Origin: an uncultured Prevotellaceae bacterium | GTDB taxonomy: Bacteria; Bacteroidota; Bacteroidia; Bacteroidales; Bacteroidaceae | Direction of reading: 5' to 3' | Length of the DNA: 64,000 nucleotides | Assembly: GCA_902786665.1 (NCBI GenBank) | Contig: CADADN010000009.1 | Span: 19,805 to 83,804 of the forward strand | Part shown: positions 45,006-53,632 of the stretch, piece after piece | Layout: each line of letters begins with the position of its first letter | How positions within the stretch are numbered: the stretch's first letter is position 1 | Position numbers and translations under genes: made by a program | Notes under the pieces: model-generated | What the model was told of the DNA's origin: nothing | Databases searched by the model: none | What the model saw: the letters and a program-made list of their open reading frames with translations, nothing else

Positions 45006-46652
45006 ATGACTATCATCAATATCAAACGACTGTGCAATCACGGATGGACTTTCTGTACCATTCTCGCGGCTTTCGTGATGCTTTTCACCGCCACCTCCTG
45101 CAAGGACGACGAGGAGGGCATGGGCACCCCGGAAATCACGGGAGTAAGGGCGTGTGACCCCGCCAAGGCCGACAGCCTTTTCACCAAGTCCAGCGCAGGG
45201 CAGACCTTCGCCGTCATCGGACGCAACCTCGCCGATGTGCAGAGGGTCTACATCAACGACCAGAAGGTGAGTTTCAACCCCACCCTCAACACCGACCACA
45301 GCATCATCATCACCGTACCCACCGAGGAGAACGGTTTCATACTCACTGCCTTCGACAGCAGCCTCAAGGATGAGATACGCGTCGAGACCTCGCACGGAAC
45401 GGCAGTCTATTCGTTCAAAATCACCGCACCCTATCCTTCCATCTCACGCGTGCAAGCCATATACCCGAGAAAGCAGGGCGACCTGCTCAATGTCTATGGA
45501 CTCAACCTCGTCGACATCGAGAGGGTGTACTTCACCGACATCCCTGCCGAGGAACTCGACACCACCGTGTGGGAGACCATCGGCGGCAACATCGTGGAAG
45601 CCAGCGAGGTGACAACAGTGATGACCGACCACAAACTCAATTCTCGCACCCAGGCTTACGAGACATCCACGCAACTGGGCGTCACCATGCCCAGCCTCCC
45701 TTATCAGAAGGGTTCGCTCGTCGTACAGTGCGCCAGCGGAACCACCTACATCGATTTCTCCGTGGTGCCGGGACGCCCGGTGGTGCTCGACATCTCGTCC
45801 GACATGCCCGTGCCGGGTGAGAAGGTGGTGATTACCGGAAGGGAGTTCGTGCAGGTGGAATCGGTGACTTTCGGCGACATCCATCTTGCGGCCGACCAGT
45901 TCGAGGTGTCGTCAAGCGAGGATGCCATCACCTTCACCATGCCAAGGATGCCCTCCGACACCGACGGGACGCTCACCGTCACCACGCCGGGAGGAAGCGC
46001 CTCCATCCTCTTCTGCAACTACAGTTGCCTGCTCACCAACTTCGAGGGCGAGGATGCCACCGACAACGGATGGGACCCCAACGCCCTCTATGAGGCTGCC
46101 ACGCCAGGGCTGCCTCCATACACCAGCGACGGGAAGTATGCGCGCATCACCGTGGAGAGCGAAGGACAGCAATGGTGGGGAAAGATGATTTATTTCCGCA
46201 AGGACTGGGACGGACACTCCTTCGCACTGCCATCCTTCGACATCATACCCGAAACGGCCACCGCCGACGAGGTGTATCTCGCCATGGAGGTCTATGACAA
46301 TTATTGCGACTACAACAACGGGGAATTCCCGGGATATATCAGGTATATGATACAGCCCCTCGACAACTCGGAGAACCAGTATGACAATTTCAACTGGGTT
46401 GACTACGGAGCCGGCGTCTTTGAATTCTTCCACCCGGTGCTTGCCGACATCAACAACGAGAGCCACAAGGGAAAATGGTATCGACATGTCCTGCCGTTGA
46501 GCAATATCCCATGCTTCACCGGCCTCACCTATGCTGAAATCGTCACTGCCGGCATCAACCAGTTCCGGTTGCAGTCCATCAACCAAGGTACGGCAAAAGG
46601 TGCCATCGATGTCTGCATCGACAATGTGAGAATCTTCTACAAGAAGAAATAA
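45006..46652 (+). CDS. IPT/TIG-domain surface glycan-binding lipoprotein
   Basis: A 548-aa surface glycan-binding protein of SGBP-B type. The start MTIINIKRLCNHGWTF leads to a lipobox in LFTATSCKDDEEG. Two or three IPT/TIG domains follow (TPEITGVRACDPAKADSLFT, RVYINDQKVSFNP; VPGEKVVITGREFVQVESVTFG). The C-terminal 200 residues look like a carbohydrate-binding beta-sandwich (PYTSDGKYARITVESEGQQW). It helps hold mannan at the cell surface for the SusC/D pair. Start chosen for the lipoprotein signal. Confidence 0.86.
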   Translation: MTIINIKRLCNHGWTFCTILAAFVMLFTATSCKDDEEGMGTPEITGVRACDPAKADSLFTKSSAGQTFAVIGRNLADVQRVYINDQKVSFNPTLNTDHSIIITVPTEENGFILTAFDSSLKDEIRVETSHGTAVYSFKITAPYPSISRVQAIYPRKQGDLLNVYGLNLVDIERVYFTDIPAEELDTTVWETIGGNIVEASEVTTVMTDHKLNSRTQAYETSTQLGVTMPSLPYQKGSLVVQCASGTTYIDFSVVPGRPVVLDISSDMPVPGEKVVITGREFVQVESVTFGDIHLAADQFEVSSSEDAITFTMPRMPSDTDGTLTVTTPGGSASILFCNYSCLLTNFEGEDATDNGWDPNALYEAATPGLPPYTSDGKYARITVESEGQQWWGKMIYFRKDWDGHSFALPSFDIIPETATADEVYLAMEVYDNYCDYNNGEFPGYIRYMIQPLDNSENQYDNFNWVDYGAGVFEFFHPVLADINNESHKGKWYRHVLPLSNIPCFTGLTYAEIVTAGINQFRLQSINQGTAKGAIDVCIDNVRIFYKKK

Positions 46653-46670
46653 ACATTCAAACCTACGATC

Positions 46671-48140
46671 ATGAAAATGAGAAATTCTTTTGGCGTCGTG
46701 CTGATGGCACTTATGGCCATGGGCCTCTACAGCTGCAGCGACGACCTTGACAACAATGTTGACAACGGCCTCCGAACAGGAAAGGCCACCAAGATAGAAC
46801 TCACCAAGGATGCCGAACCCGTCTCCGAACTGCAGTTCTCCATGGGAAGGGGAACGGCGGTCATCGGCATCGAAGCCGACGGCGACTGGACGGCGGAGGT
46901 GGGCGACACCACGTGGGTGAAACTCGCCGTGCATGCAGGGCATGGTTACACCAACAAACTCTCCTACACCAAACTCGAAGTGGTGAAGAACGAGGGCGAA
47001 AAACGAGCCACGACTCTCACCGTCAAGTCTGGTTCGATTGTCAAGTCATTGTCCATCAACCAAAACGGCATCGGCCTCGACCCCAACGACCCATTTATGA
47101 GTTCCTTCACTTTCGTGGAGAGAATGGGATTGGGTTACAACTTGGGCAACACCCTTGATGCCAACCCCTCCGGCTCTTGGTGGGACCCCGAGGACAAGAC
47201 ACCTTATGACTTTGAGACATCGTGGGGACAGCCGGAAACCACGCCGGAAATCATCAACTTCATCGCAGAGAGAGGGTTCAAGACCATCCGCGTGCCGGTC
47301 ACTTGGGGCATACACTGCAACCCGAACGGCACCATCAGGAAAGACTGGATGAATCGTGTGGAGGAAGTGGTGAACATGGTGCTTGACGCAGGATGCTACT
47401 GCATACTCAACATCCAGCACGACTCCGGCGATGCAGAGAATGCCTGGCTCAGGGCCGATATGGACAACTATGAAGCCATCAGCGCTCAAATGAAGAGCCT
47501 CTGGACGCAGATTGCTGAACGCTTCCGCGACTATGATGACCGTCTGGTCTTCGAGGCTTTCAACGAAATCCTCAGCGCCAATGGAGAATGGGACGACCCC
47601 GCTGACGAGGCTTGCTACACCGCTGTCAACAAGTTGGAGCAGGACTTCGTCGATGTCGTAAGGGCCACCGGTGGAAACAACGAATACCGCAACCTGATGG
47701 TCAATCCATACAGCTCGGGCAGTACGGCGGCTAAACTGGCTGCGATGGAGATTCCCAAGGACATCCATCCCAACCACATCCTCGCATCCATTCACAGCTA
47801 CGACCCCTACTGGTTCTGCAACGACTCCTCCGACCCCAACTCGCAGCAGTGGTACATCTATATGTTCGACACCACTTGCCAGCAGGAAATCGACGACATC
47901 TTCTCGAGGATAGAGAAACGCTTCTCAGAAGAACTCGGAGTGGCCTACATCATCGGTGAGTTCGGTGCCATCGGAAAGCACCCGGCCATGGCGGAGCGCG
48001 TGAAATACGCTCAATACATGGTGCAGAAGTTCAAGCAATACAACACCACCGGCCTGTGGTGGATGGGGCTCTGCGACCGCGACGAACTCGAATGGACGGA
48101 ACCCAATATTGTCGACGCCCTCTTCGGGAATTCACAATAG
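46671..48140 (+). CDS. BACON-domain GH5 endo-glycanase lipoprotein
   Basis: An endo-beta-glycanase, probably surface-anchored. The 489-aa protein has a lipobox (LMAMGLYSCSDD) and a BACON-like beta-sandwich at about residues 40-140 (DGDWTAEVGDTTWVKLAV). The GH5 domain shows GLGYNLGNTLDANPSGSWW, TIRVPVTWG, the acid/base in FEAFNEILSA and the nucleophile in YIIGEFGAIGK. The sequence suits GH5_4- or GH5_2-like enzymes, so glucan or glucomannan cleavage is likely; in this locus glucomannan fits best. It ends the first transcript unit at a strong terminator. Confidence 0.88.
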   Translation: MKMRNSFGVVLMALMAMGLYSCSDDLDNNVDNGLRTGKATKIELTKDAEPVSELQFSMGRGTAVIGIEADGDWTAEVGDTTWVKLAVHAGHGYTNKLSYTKLEVVKNEGEKRATTLTVKSGSIVKSLSINQNGIGLDPNDPFMSSFTFVERMGLGYNLGNTLDANPSGSWWDPEDKTPYDFETSWGQPETTPEIINFIAERGFKTIRVPVTWGIHCNPNGTIRKDWMNRVEEVVNMVLDAGCYCILNIQHDSGDAENAWLRADMDNYEAISAQMKSLWTQIAERFRDYDDRLVFEAFNEILSANGEWDDPADEACYTAVNKLEQDFVDVVRATGGNNEYRNLMVNPYSSGSTAAKLAAMEIPKDIHPNHILASIHSYDPYWFCNDSSDPNSQQWYIYMFDTTCQQEIDDIFSRIEKRFSEELGVAYIIGEFGAIGKHPAMAERVKYAQYMVQKFKQYNTTGLWWMGLCDRDELEWTEPNIVDALFGNSQ

Positions 48141-48154
48141 GCTGTCCCTCTAGT

Positions 48155-48193
48155 AAAAACATCCCCCGGCCTCGGTCGGGGGATGTTTTTTTA
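48155..48193 (+). terminator. Terminator splitting the mannan locus
   Basis: Arms 48159-48168 and 48177-48186 (ACATCCCCCG / CGGGGGATGT) with an 8-nt loop, followed by seven T. It separates the susCD-sgbp-GH5 part from the downstream enzymes. Confidence 0.93.
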
Positions 48194-48321
48194 CAAGACC
48201 TCCTATTCTCTCCCAAAACCTCCTGTCCTTTTCCATAATTGTATCAAACAAAAGCAAGATAATATCATCCCATATGAAAAAAAATGCGTATTTTTGCACA
48301 AAATTGCAATCCTTTTCCACC

Positions 48322-49614
48322 ATGAAGCATTTGTTTACGCTTTTCACACTGGCATTGATGCTCTGCGCATGCAGTCAAGCCAACAGCAGCGACCCCTTCG
48401 TGCGCGTCAAAGAAGGGCATTTCGTAAGGAATGGCAAACCCTATTATTATGTAGGCACCAATTTCTGGTATGGAGCCATACTCGGAAGCGAGGGGCAGGG
48501 AGGCGACCGCGAGCGCCTATGCCGTGAACTGGATTTCATGAAGGAAATGGGCATCGACAACCTTCGCGTCCTCGTGGGAAGCGATGGTGAAAGAGGTGTC
48601 ACCACCAAGGTGGAGCCCACCTTGCAGGAGAAACCGGGCGTCTATAACGACACCATACTCGCCGGACTCGACTTCCTGCTTCAAGAGATGGGAAAGCGCG
48701 ACATGGTGGCCGTGCTCTATCTCAACAATGCTTGGGAGTGGAGTGGGGGATACGGCTTCTATCTCGAACACGCCGGGGAGGGGAAGGCTCCCAGACCCAA
48801 CGAGGATGGTTATGAGGCGTATATGAATTTTGTCGCCAAATACGCCACTTGTGAGAAGGCCCACCAGCTGTTCTACGACTATGTCAAATTCATCCTCGGA
48901 CGAACAAATAGATATACCGGCGTGAAATACATCGACGACCCCGCCATCATGTCGTGGCAGATAGGCAACGAACCAAGGGCGTTCAGCAAGGAGGCTCTGC
49001 CGGCTTTCGAGAAATGGCTCGCCGAGGCTTCAGCACTCATCCGAAGCATCGACCCCAACCACCTGGTCTCTGTCGGCAGCGAAGGGGCGTGGGGCTGTGA
49101 GGGTGACTTCGAGGCTTATGAACGCATTTGCTCCGACAAGAACGTCGACTACTGCAACATACACCTGTGGCCGTTCAACTGGTCGTGGGCAAGAAAAGAC
49201 CACCTCGTGGAGGATGTGGACTCCAGCTGCATCAAGGCGAAGGACTACATCGACCGCCACCTCGAGATATGCGCTAGAATCAAAAAACCGTTGGTAATGG
49301 AGGAATTCGGCTATCCACGCGACGGTTTCCTCTTCTCCAAGGATACACCGACCACGGGGCGCGACGCCTTCTACAAATACACCTTCTCACTCGTGGGTGA
49401 CAATGCTGCCAAGGGTGGATTCTTCGCAGGATGCAATTTCTGGGGATGGGGTGGCTTCGCCAATCCCGCGCACAACCAATGGCAGGTGGGCGACGACTAC
49501 ACCGGCGACCCCGCGCAGGAAGACCAAGGCCTCAACTCGGTCTTTGCCACCGACACCTCAACCCTCAAGGTGGTCAAGGCTGAAGTCGACCGAATGGCAG
49601 CCATAGGAAAATAG
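48322..49614 (+). CDS. GH5 endo-beta-mannanase (GH5_7-like) lipoprotein
   Basis: Cleaves beta-1,4-mannan chains. The 430-aa protein starts with MKHLFTLFTLALMLCAC, a lipoprotein signal. The GH5 domain has VGTNFWYGAILGSEG, NLRVLVGSDGERG, the acid/base Glu in MSWQIGNEPRAF and the nucleophile in LVMEEFGYPRDG, the usual GH5_7 mannanase pattern. A -7 box TATTTTTG (48289-48296) lies just upstream, so this gene starts a second transcript unit. The start was moved 16 codons in from the open frame. A long CTAG array follows its stop codon. Confidence 0.9.
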   Translation: MKHLFTLFTLALMLCACSQANSSDPFVRVKEGHFVRNGKPYYYVGTNFWYGAILGSEGQGGDRERLCRELDFMKEMGIDNLRVLVGSDGERGVTTKVEPTLQEKPGVYNDTILAGLDFLLQEMGKRDMVAVLYLNNAWEWSGGYGFYLEHAGEGKAPRPNEDGYEAYMNFVAKYATCEKAHQLFYDYVKFILGRTNRYTGVKYIDDPAIMSWQIGNEPRAFSKEALPAFEKWLAEASALIRSIDPNHLVSVGSEGAWGCEGDFEAYERICSDKNVDYCNIHLWPFNWSWARKDHLVEDVDSSCIKAKDYIDRHLEICARIKKPLVMEEFGYPRDGFLFSKDTPTTGRDAFYKYTFSLVGDNAAKGGFFAGCNFWGWGGFANPAHNQWQVGDDYTGDPAQEDQGLNSVFATDTSTLKVVKAEVDRMAAIGK

Positions 49615-49631
49615 CAAGCATCAGCCCCCCT

Positions 49632-49790
49632 GGGAAAACTAGAATCCCTAGATATACTAGAATCCCTAGATATACTAGAATCCCTAGATATACTAGAACC
49701 CCTAGATATACTAGAACCCCTAGATATACTAGAACTCCTAGATATACTAGAACCCCTAAGAACACTAGTCTCCCTGGGAAAACTAGAAAA
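49632..49790. repeat. Longest CTAG tandem array, 18-bp double unit
   Basis: About 17 CTAG cores at 9-bp spacing, arranged as an 18-bp double unit CCCTAGATATACTAGAAT with small changes. It starts about 18 bp after the GH5 stop codon and ends just before the CE7 esterase gene. Because it has no stops in some frames, it creates spurious long frames on both strands. Confidence 0.9.
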
Positions 49791-49801
49791 AACAAGAAAA
49801 T

Positions 49802-51082
49802 ATGAGAAAAATCCTGATTCTGCTGGCACTTGTCGCCTTGCTCACGCCGGCACACGCACAAATCCGAGGCAACAACATCGTTGTTTCCGTCACCCCCGAC
49901 CATAAGGACTGGAACTATGCCATTGGAGAAAAGGCGCATTTCGTTGTCAACGTGAGGAAGTCGGGCACGCTTCTCGACAATGTCGACGTAGACTATGAGG
50001 CTGGCCCCGTGATGTATCCAGAGGTGACCAAGACCCATGTCAAACTCGCCGACGGCACGATGAAATGGACCGGTACGATGAAGGAACCGGGCTTTTACCG
50101 CCTCAAAGTCACAGCACATGTCGACGGGAAGGACTATGTGGGACTATGCACCGCAGGCTTCTCGCCGGAGAAAATCCAACCAGCAACCCAATGTCCCGCC
50201 GACTTCGACGAGTTCTGGGGCAACGCACTCAAGGATGCCCGAAAATATGCCCTCGACCCACACAAAACACTATTGCCCGACCGATGCACGGAGAACGTCA
50301 ATGTCTATGAGGTGAGTTTTGTCAACAACAAACCTTCCAGCCGCATTTATGGCATCTTGTGCGTACCCGTAAAACCTGGAAAATACCCTGCATTGCTCAG
50401 GGTTCCAGGAGCCGGGGTGAGACCCTACAGCGGGGATGTCTATACCGCCTCGCAAGGGGCCATCACCCTTGAAATCGGAATCCACGGATTCTCCGTCACA
50501 CTGCCGCTCTCCGTCTATGTGGATATGCGCGACGCATGTATGGAAGGATATTGGGAGAGCAACCTTGACCAACCCGACAAGAACTTCTACAAACGAGTGG
50601 TGGTGGGAGCCGTCAGGGCAGTGGACTACATCGCATCGCTGCCGGAATGGAATGGCAACGAGGTGGGGGTCTCAGGTGCTTCCCAAGGGGGATTCCTCTC
50701 ACTCGCTGTCGCTGCACTCGACAACCGCATCACCTTCCTCGCACCCGTACATGACGCCATGTGCGACTACGAGGTGGCCCTGAAGAAAAAGGCATGTGGA
50801 TGGCCGCACTATTTCTACCAAGTCGACCAACCTGACATGAAAAAAGTGCAAGGTGCACGCTATTACGACGGCATCAACTTCGCACGTCGCGTCAAATGCC
50901 CCGGATGGTATTCCTTCGGCTACAACGACGAAGTGGTGCCGCCATCATCGGCCTACTCCGTCTACAACGTCGTCAATGCACCAAAGACCCTCAGCATCTA
51001 TCAAATGACAGGTCATTACTGGTATCAGGAGCAATGGGACGAGTGGGAGGAATGGCTCTTGCAACAGATGCACCTGAGATAA
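49802..51082 (+). CDS. CE7-family acetyl esterase
   Basis: Removes acetyl groups from sugars, probably from acetylated mannan fragments. The 426-aa protein has a signal peptide (MRKILILLALVALLTPAHAQ), an N-terminal beta-domain, and the CE7 alpha/beta-hydrolase domain. Catalytic Ser lies in VSGASQGGFLSLAVA, Asp in FGYNDEVVPPSSAYSVYN and His in QMTGHYWYQEQW. Related enzymes include acetyl xylan esterase and cephalosporin-C deacetylase. Its place between two mannanase genes supports deacetylation of mannan. Confidence 0.9.
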   Translation: MRKILILLALVALLTPAHAQIRGNNIVVSVTPDHKDWNYAIGEKAHFVVNVRKSGTLLDNVDVDYEAGPVMYPEVTKTHVKLADGTMKWTGTMKEPGFYRLKVTAHVDGKDYVGLCTAGFSPEKIQPATQCPADFDEFWGNALKDARKYALDPHKTLLPDRCTENVNVYEVSFVNNKPSSRIYGILCVPVKPGKYPALLRVPGAGVRPYSGDVYTASQGAITLEIGIHGFSVTLPLSVYVDMRDACMEGYWESNLDQPDKNFYKRVVVGAVRAVDYIASLPEWNGNEVGVSGASQGGFLSLAVAALDNRITFLAPVHDAMCDYEVALKKKACGWPHYFYQVDQPDMKKVQGARYYDGINFARRVKCPGWYSFGYNDEVVPPSSAYSVYNVVNAPKTLSIYQMTGHYWYQEQWDEWEEWLLQQMHLR

Positions 51083-51091
51083 GATGAAAAA

Positions 51092-51186
51092 TCCGATCAC
51101 TCAGATTATTCAGATCACTCCGATCACTCTGATCACTCAGATTATTCAGATTACTCCGATTACTCCGATTACTCCGATCATTCCGA
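51092..51186. repeat. CCGATCACT-type tandem repeat
   Basis: About ten imperfect 9-10 bp units (TCCGATCACT, TCAGATTATT) begin 10 bp after the CE7 stop codon and end 13 bp before the GH26 start. Same unit as at 14561-14635. Confidence 0.85.
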
Positions 51187-51198
51187 AAAAGCCACAAT

Positions 51199-52290
51199 AT
51201 GAAAAAAACAATCTTGCTTGCGACGGCCCTCGCCATGATGCTCGCATGCACAACACAAAAGGAAACTCCAAAAACCGGTGCCGACCAACTCCTCGACCGG
51301 CTGCAGGCCTTGCAGCAGAAAGGCTATATGTATGGTCATGAAGACGACACCTTTTATGGACTCACTTGGGATGGCGACACCATGCCGGGTGTGGAAAAGA
51401 GTGACATCCTTGCCACCGTGGGCGACTATCCCGCCGTCATGGGCTTCGACCTCGGAGGCATTGAGATGGGCGACATGAAAAACCTCGACAGTGTGGCTTT
51501 CTCACGCATACACGACGAGATTGTCAAGCAACATGCCCGTGGAGGGATCGTCACCATCAGCTGGCATCCGAGGAACCCTGTCACGGGAGGAGACGCCTGG
51601 GACGTGAAAGACACCACCGTCGTGAGACAAATCCTCCAAAACGACTCCGTCAAGGAGAAATTCAACACATGGATGACAAGGGTGGCCGACTTCCTCAAGA
51701 CCCTCAAGACCGACAAGGGAGAACCCGTTCCTGTCATCTTCAGACCTTGGCATGAGAACAACGGCTCCTGGTTCTGGTGGGGGCAGAAACTCTGTTCTGA
51801 CGAGGAGTACCACGGACTGTGGAACACCCTCCAGGATTTCCTCAAAGGACAAGGGCTCGACAACCTCTTGTGGAGCTATTCGCCCAACCTCGATGGTGGA
51901 TGGGACGAGCAACGCTTCCAGGCGCGCTATCCTGGCAACGACCGTGTGCAACTCATCGGCGAAGATGCCTACCAATGGGGCACGGAGGAGGATTTTGTCA
52001 AGGCACTCAACGCCGACCTCACCTTCCTCACCGACTTCGCCAAGAAAAACAACAAGATGATGGCCATGACCGAATGCGGGTACAAGAACATTCCCGACTC
52101 CACATGGTGGACCAGGGTGCTCAAACCCATTATGGACAATTACCCCATCTGTTATTTCCTCACCTGGCGCAACTACATAGGCACCGACAAGGTGGAGTAT
52201 TTCGCTCCCGACCCCGACCAAGTGAGCGCAGAGGATTTCAAAAAACTCTATCAAGCCCCCAATACCTTGTTCCTCAAGGATATACAATAG
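51199..52290 (+). CDS. GH26 beta-mannanase lipoprotein
   Basis: Cuts beta-1,4-mannan, mainly releasing mannobiose in the related Bacteroides enzymes. The 363-aa protein has a lipoprotein signal (ALAMMLACTTQKE). GH26 motifs are YMYGHEDDTFYGLTWDGD, TISWHPRNPVTGG, FRPWHENNGSWFWWG (acid/base Glu) and MAMTECGYKN (nucleophile Glu). The signal places it on the membrane; it likely feeds mannobiose to the downstream transporter and epimerase genes. Confidence 0.94.
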   Translation: MKKTILLATALAMMLACTTQKETPKTGADQLLDRLQALQQKGYMYGHEDDTFYGLTWDGDTMPGVEKSDILATVGDYPAVMGFDLGGIEMGDMKNLDSVAFSRIHDEIVKQHARGGIVTISWHPRNPVTGGDAWDVKDTTVVRQILQNDSVKEKFNTWMTRVADFLKTLKTDKGEPVPVIFRPWHENNGSWFWWGQKLCSDEEYHGLWNTLQDFLKGQGLDNLLWSYSPNLDGGWDEQRFQARYPGNDRVQLIGEDAYQWGTEEDFVKALNADLTFLTDFAKKNNKMMAMTECGYKNIPDSTWWTRVLKPIMDNYPICYFLTWRNYIGTDKVEYFAPDPDQVSAEDFKKLYQAPNTLFLKDIQ

Positions 52291-52375
52291 GTCTTCGGCT
52301 TCCGCCCTTTCCCGTTCTCCGCAAGCAGCGGTTCTGCCGCTGCCCCATATCACCACTTAGTTCATCATAACAACC

Positions 52376-53545
52376 ATGCAAAATAGCCTTTTCCAAGACC
52401 GTGTGAAAGCGCTCAAGGCGCATCACGAAGAACTCCTCTCCCGGAAGAACGAACCCGTGGAGTGGGGGAACGGCATCTATACCAAGTACAAGAACCCCAT
52501 CGTCACTGCAGACCACACACCGCTCACCTGGCGCTATGATTTTTGCGAGAAGGACAACCCGCACCTCATGCAGCGCATCATGATGAATGCCACGCTCAAC
52601 AGCGGTGCCATCAAATGGAATGGCAAGTATGTCATCGTCGTGCGCGTGGAAGGGGCGGACAGGAAGTCGTTCTTCGCCGTGGCGGAAAGTCCTAACGGCA
52701 TCGACAACTTCCGCTTCTGGGAAGAGCCAATCACCATGCCCGAGGATGTCGTTCCCGCCACCAACGTCTACGACATGCGCCTCACCGCCCATGAGGACGG
52801 ATGGGTCTATGGCATCTTTTGTGCTGAGCGGCACGACGACTCACAGCCAGGAGACCTCTCGGCAGCCACGGCGACGGCGGGCATCGCTCGCACCAAGGAC
52901 CTCGTCCGTTGGGAGCGCCTTCCCGACCTCAAGGCACGGAGCCAGCAGCGCAACGTGGTGCTCCACCCGGAGTTCGTGGATGGGAAATACGCGTTCTACA
53001 CACGGCCCCAGGACGGATTCATCGACACCGGCTCCGGCGGCGGCATCGGATGGGCGCTTGTCGACGACATCGCCCATGCGGAGGTCAGGGAGGAGAAAAT
53101 CATCAACGCACGCCACTACCATACCATCATGGAAGTGAAAAATGGCGAGGGACCGCATCCCATCAAGACCGACAAGGGATGGCTCCACCTGGCACACGGC
53201 GTCCGAGGCTGTGCCAGCGGCCTGCGCTACGTACTCTATATGTACATGACGGCGCTCGACGACCCCACACGTGTCATCGCACGTCCCGGTGGCTATTTCC
53301 TCGTGCCGGAAGGGTGGGAGTACATCGGCGACGTGATGAACGTGGTGTTCGCCAACGGATGGATTGCCGATGATGACGGAAAGGTGTTCATCTATTACGC
53401 CTCCAGCGACACCCGCATGCACGTGGCCACCTCCACCATCGACCAACTTGTAGATTATTGCATGAACACGCCGGAGGACGGATTATCTACCGCCAATTCT
53501 GTGGAGACCATCAAGAAACTCATCGCAAAAAACCGCGAATCGTAG
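52376..53545 (+). CDS. GH130 4-O-beta-D-mannosyl-D-glucose phosphorylase
   Basis: Phosphorolyses mannosyl-glucose to mannose-1-phosphate and glucose in the cytoplasm (no signal peptide). The 389-aa length and sequence fit GH130_1 (EWGNGIYTKYKNPIVTADH, PATNVYDMRLTAHEDG with the likely catalytic Asp133, RQNVVLHPEFV-like SQQRNVVLHPEF). Its direct partner, an epimerase of the AGE family, lies two genes downstream. The pair forms the known mannobiose route of Bacteroides fragilis. Confidence 0.94.
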   Translation: MQNSLFQDRVKALKAHHEELLSRKNEPVEWGNGIYTKYKNPIVTADHTPLTWRYDFCEKDNPHLMQRIMMNATLNSGAIKWNGKYVIVVRVEGADRKSFFAVAESPNGIDNFRFWEEPITMPEDVVPATNVYDMRLTAHEDGWVYGIFCAERHDDSQPGDLSAATATAGIARTKDLVRWERLPDLKARSQQRNVVLHPEFVDGKYAFYTRPQDGFIDTGSGGGIGWALVDDIAHAEVREEKIINARHYHTIMEVKNGEGPHPIKTDKGWLHLAHGVRGCASGLRYVLYMYMTALDDPTRVIARPGGYFLVPEGWEYIGDVMNVVFANGWIADDDGKVFIYYASSDTRMHVATSTIDQLVDYCMNTPEDGLSTANSVETIKKLIAKNRES

Positions 53546-53632
53546 TTCCTGGCATCATTTCCAAAGTTTTTCCATAAGTACAATCATTCCAATCGCAACT
53601 ATATTAACTATTCATAATAAAAAAACAAAACA

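Noticed and set aside
49632-49790. Possible CRISPR array
   Set aside because: Units are 9-18 bp, directly adjacent and without unique spacers; no cas gene is present.
49574-50119. Minus-strand frame with repeated VLVYLG-type residues
   Set aside because: It is a translation of the 9-bp CTAG array plus antisense of the CE7 gene; the repeat period is a multiple of three and keeps the frame open.
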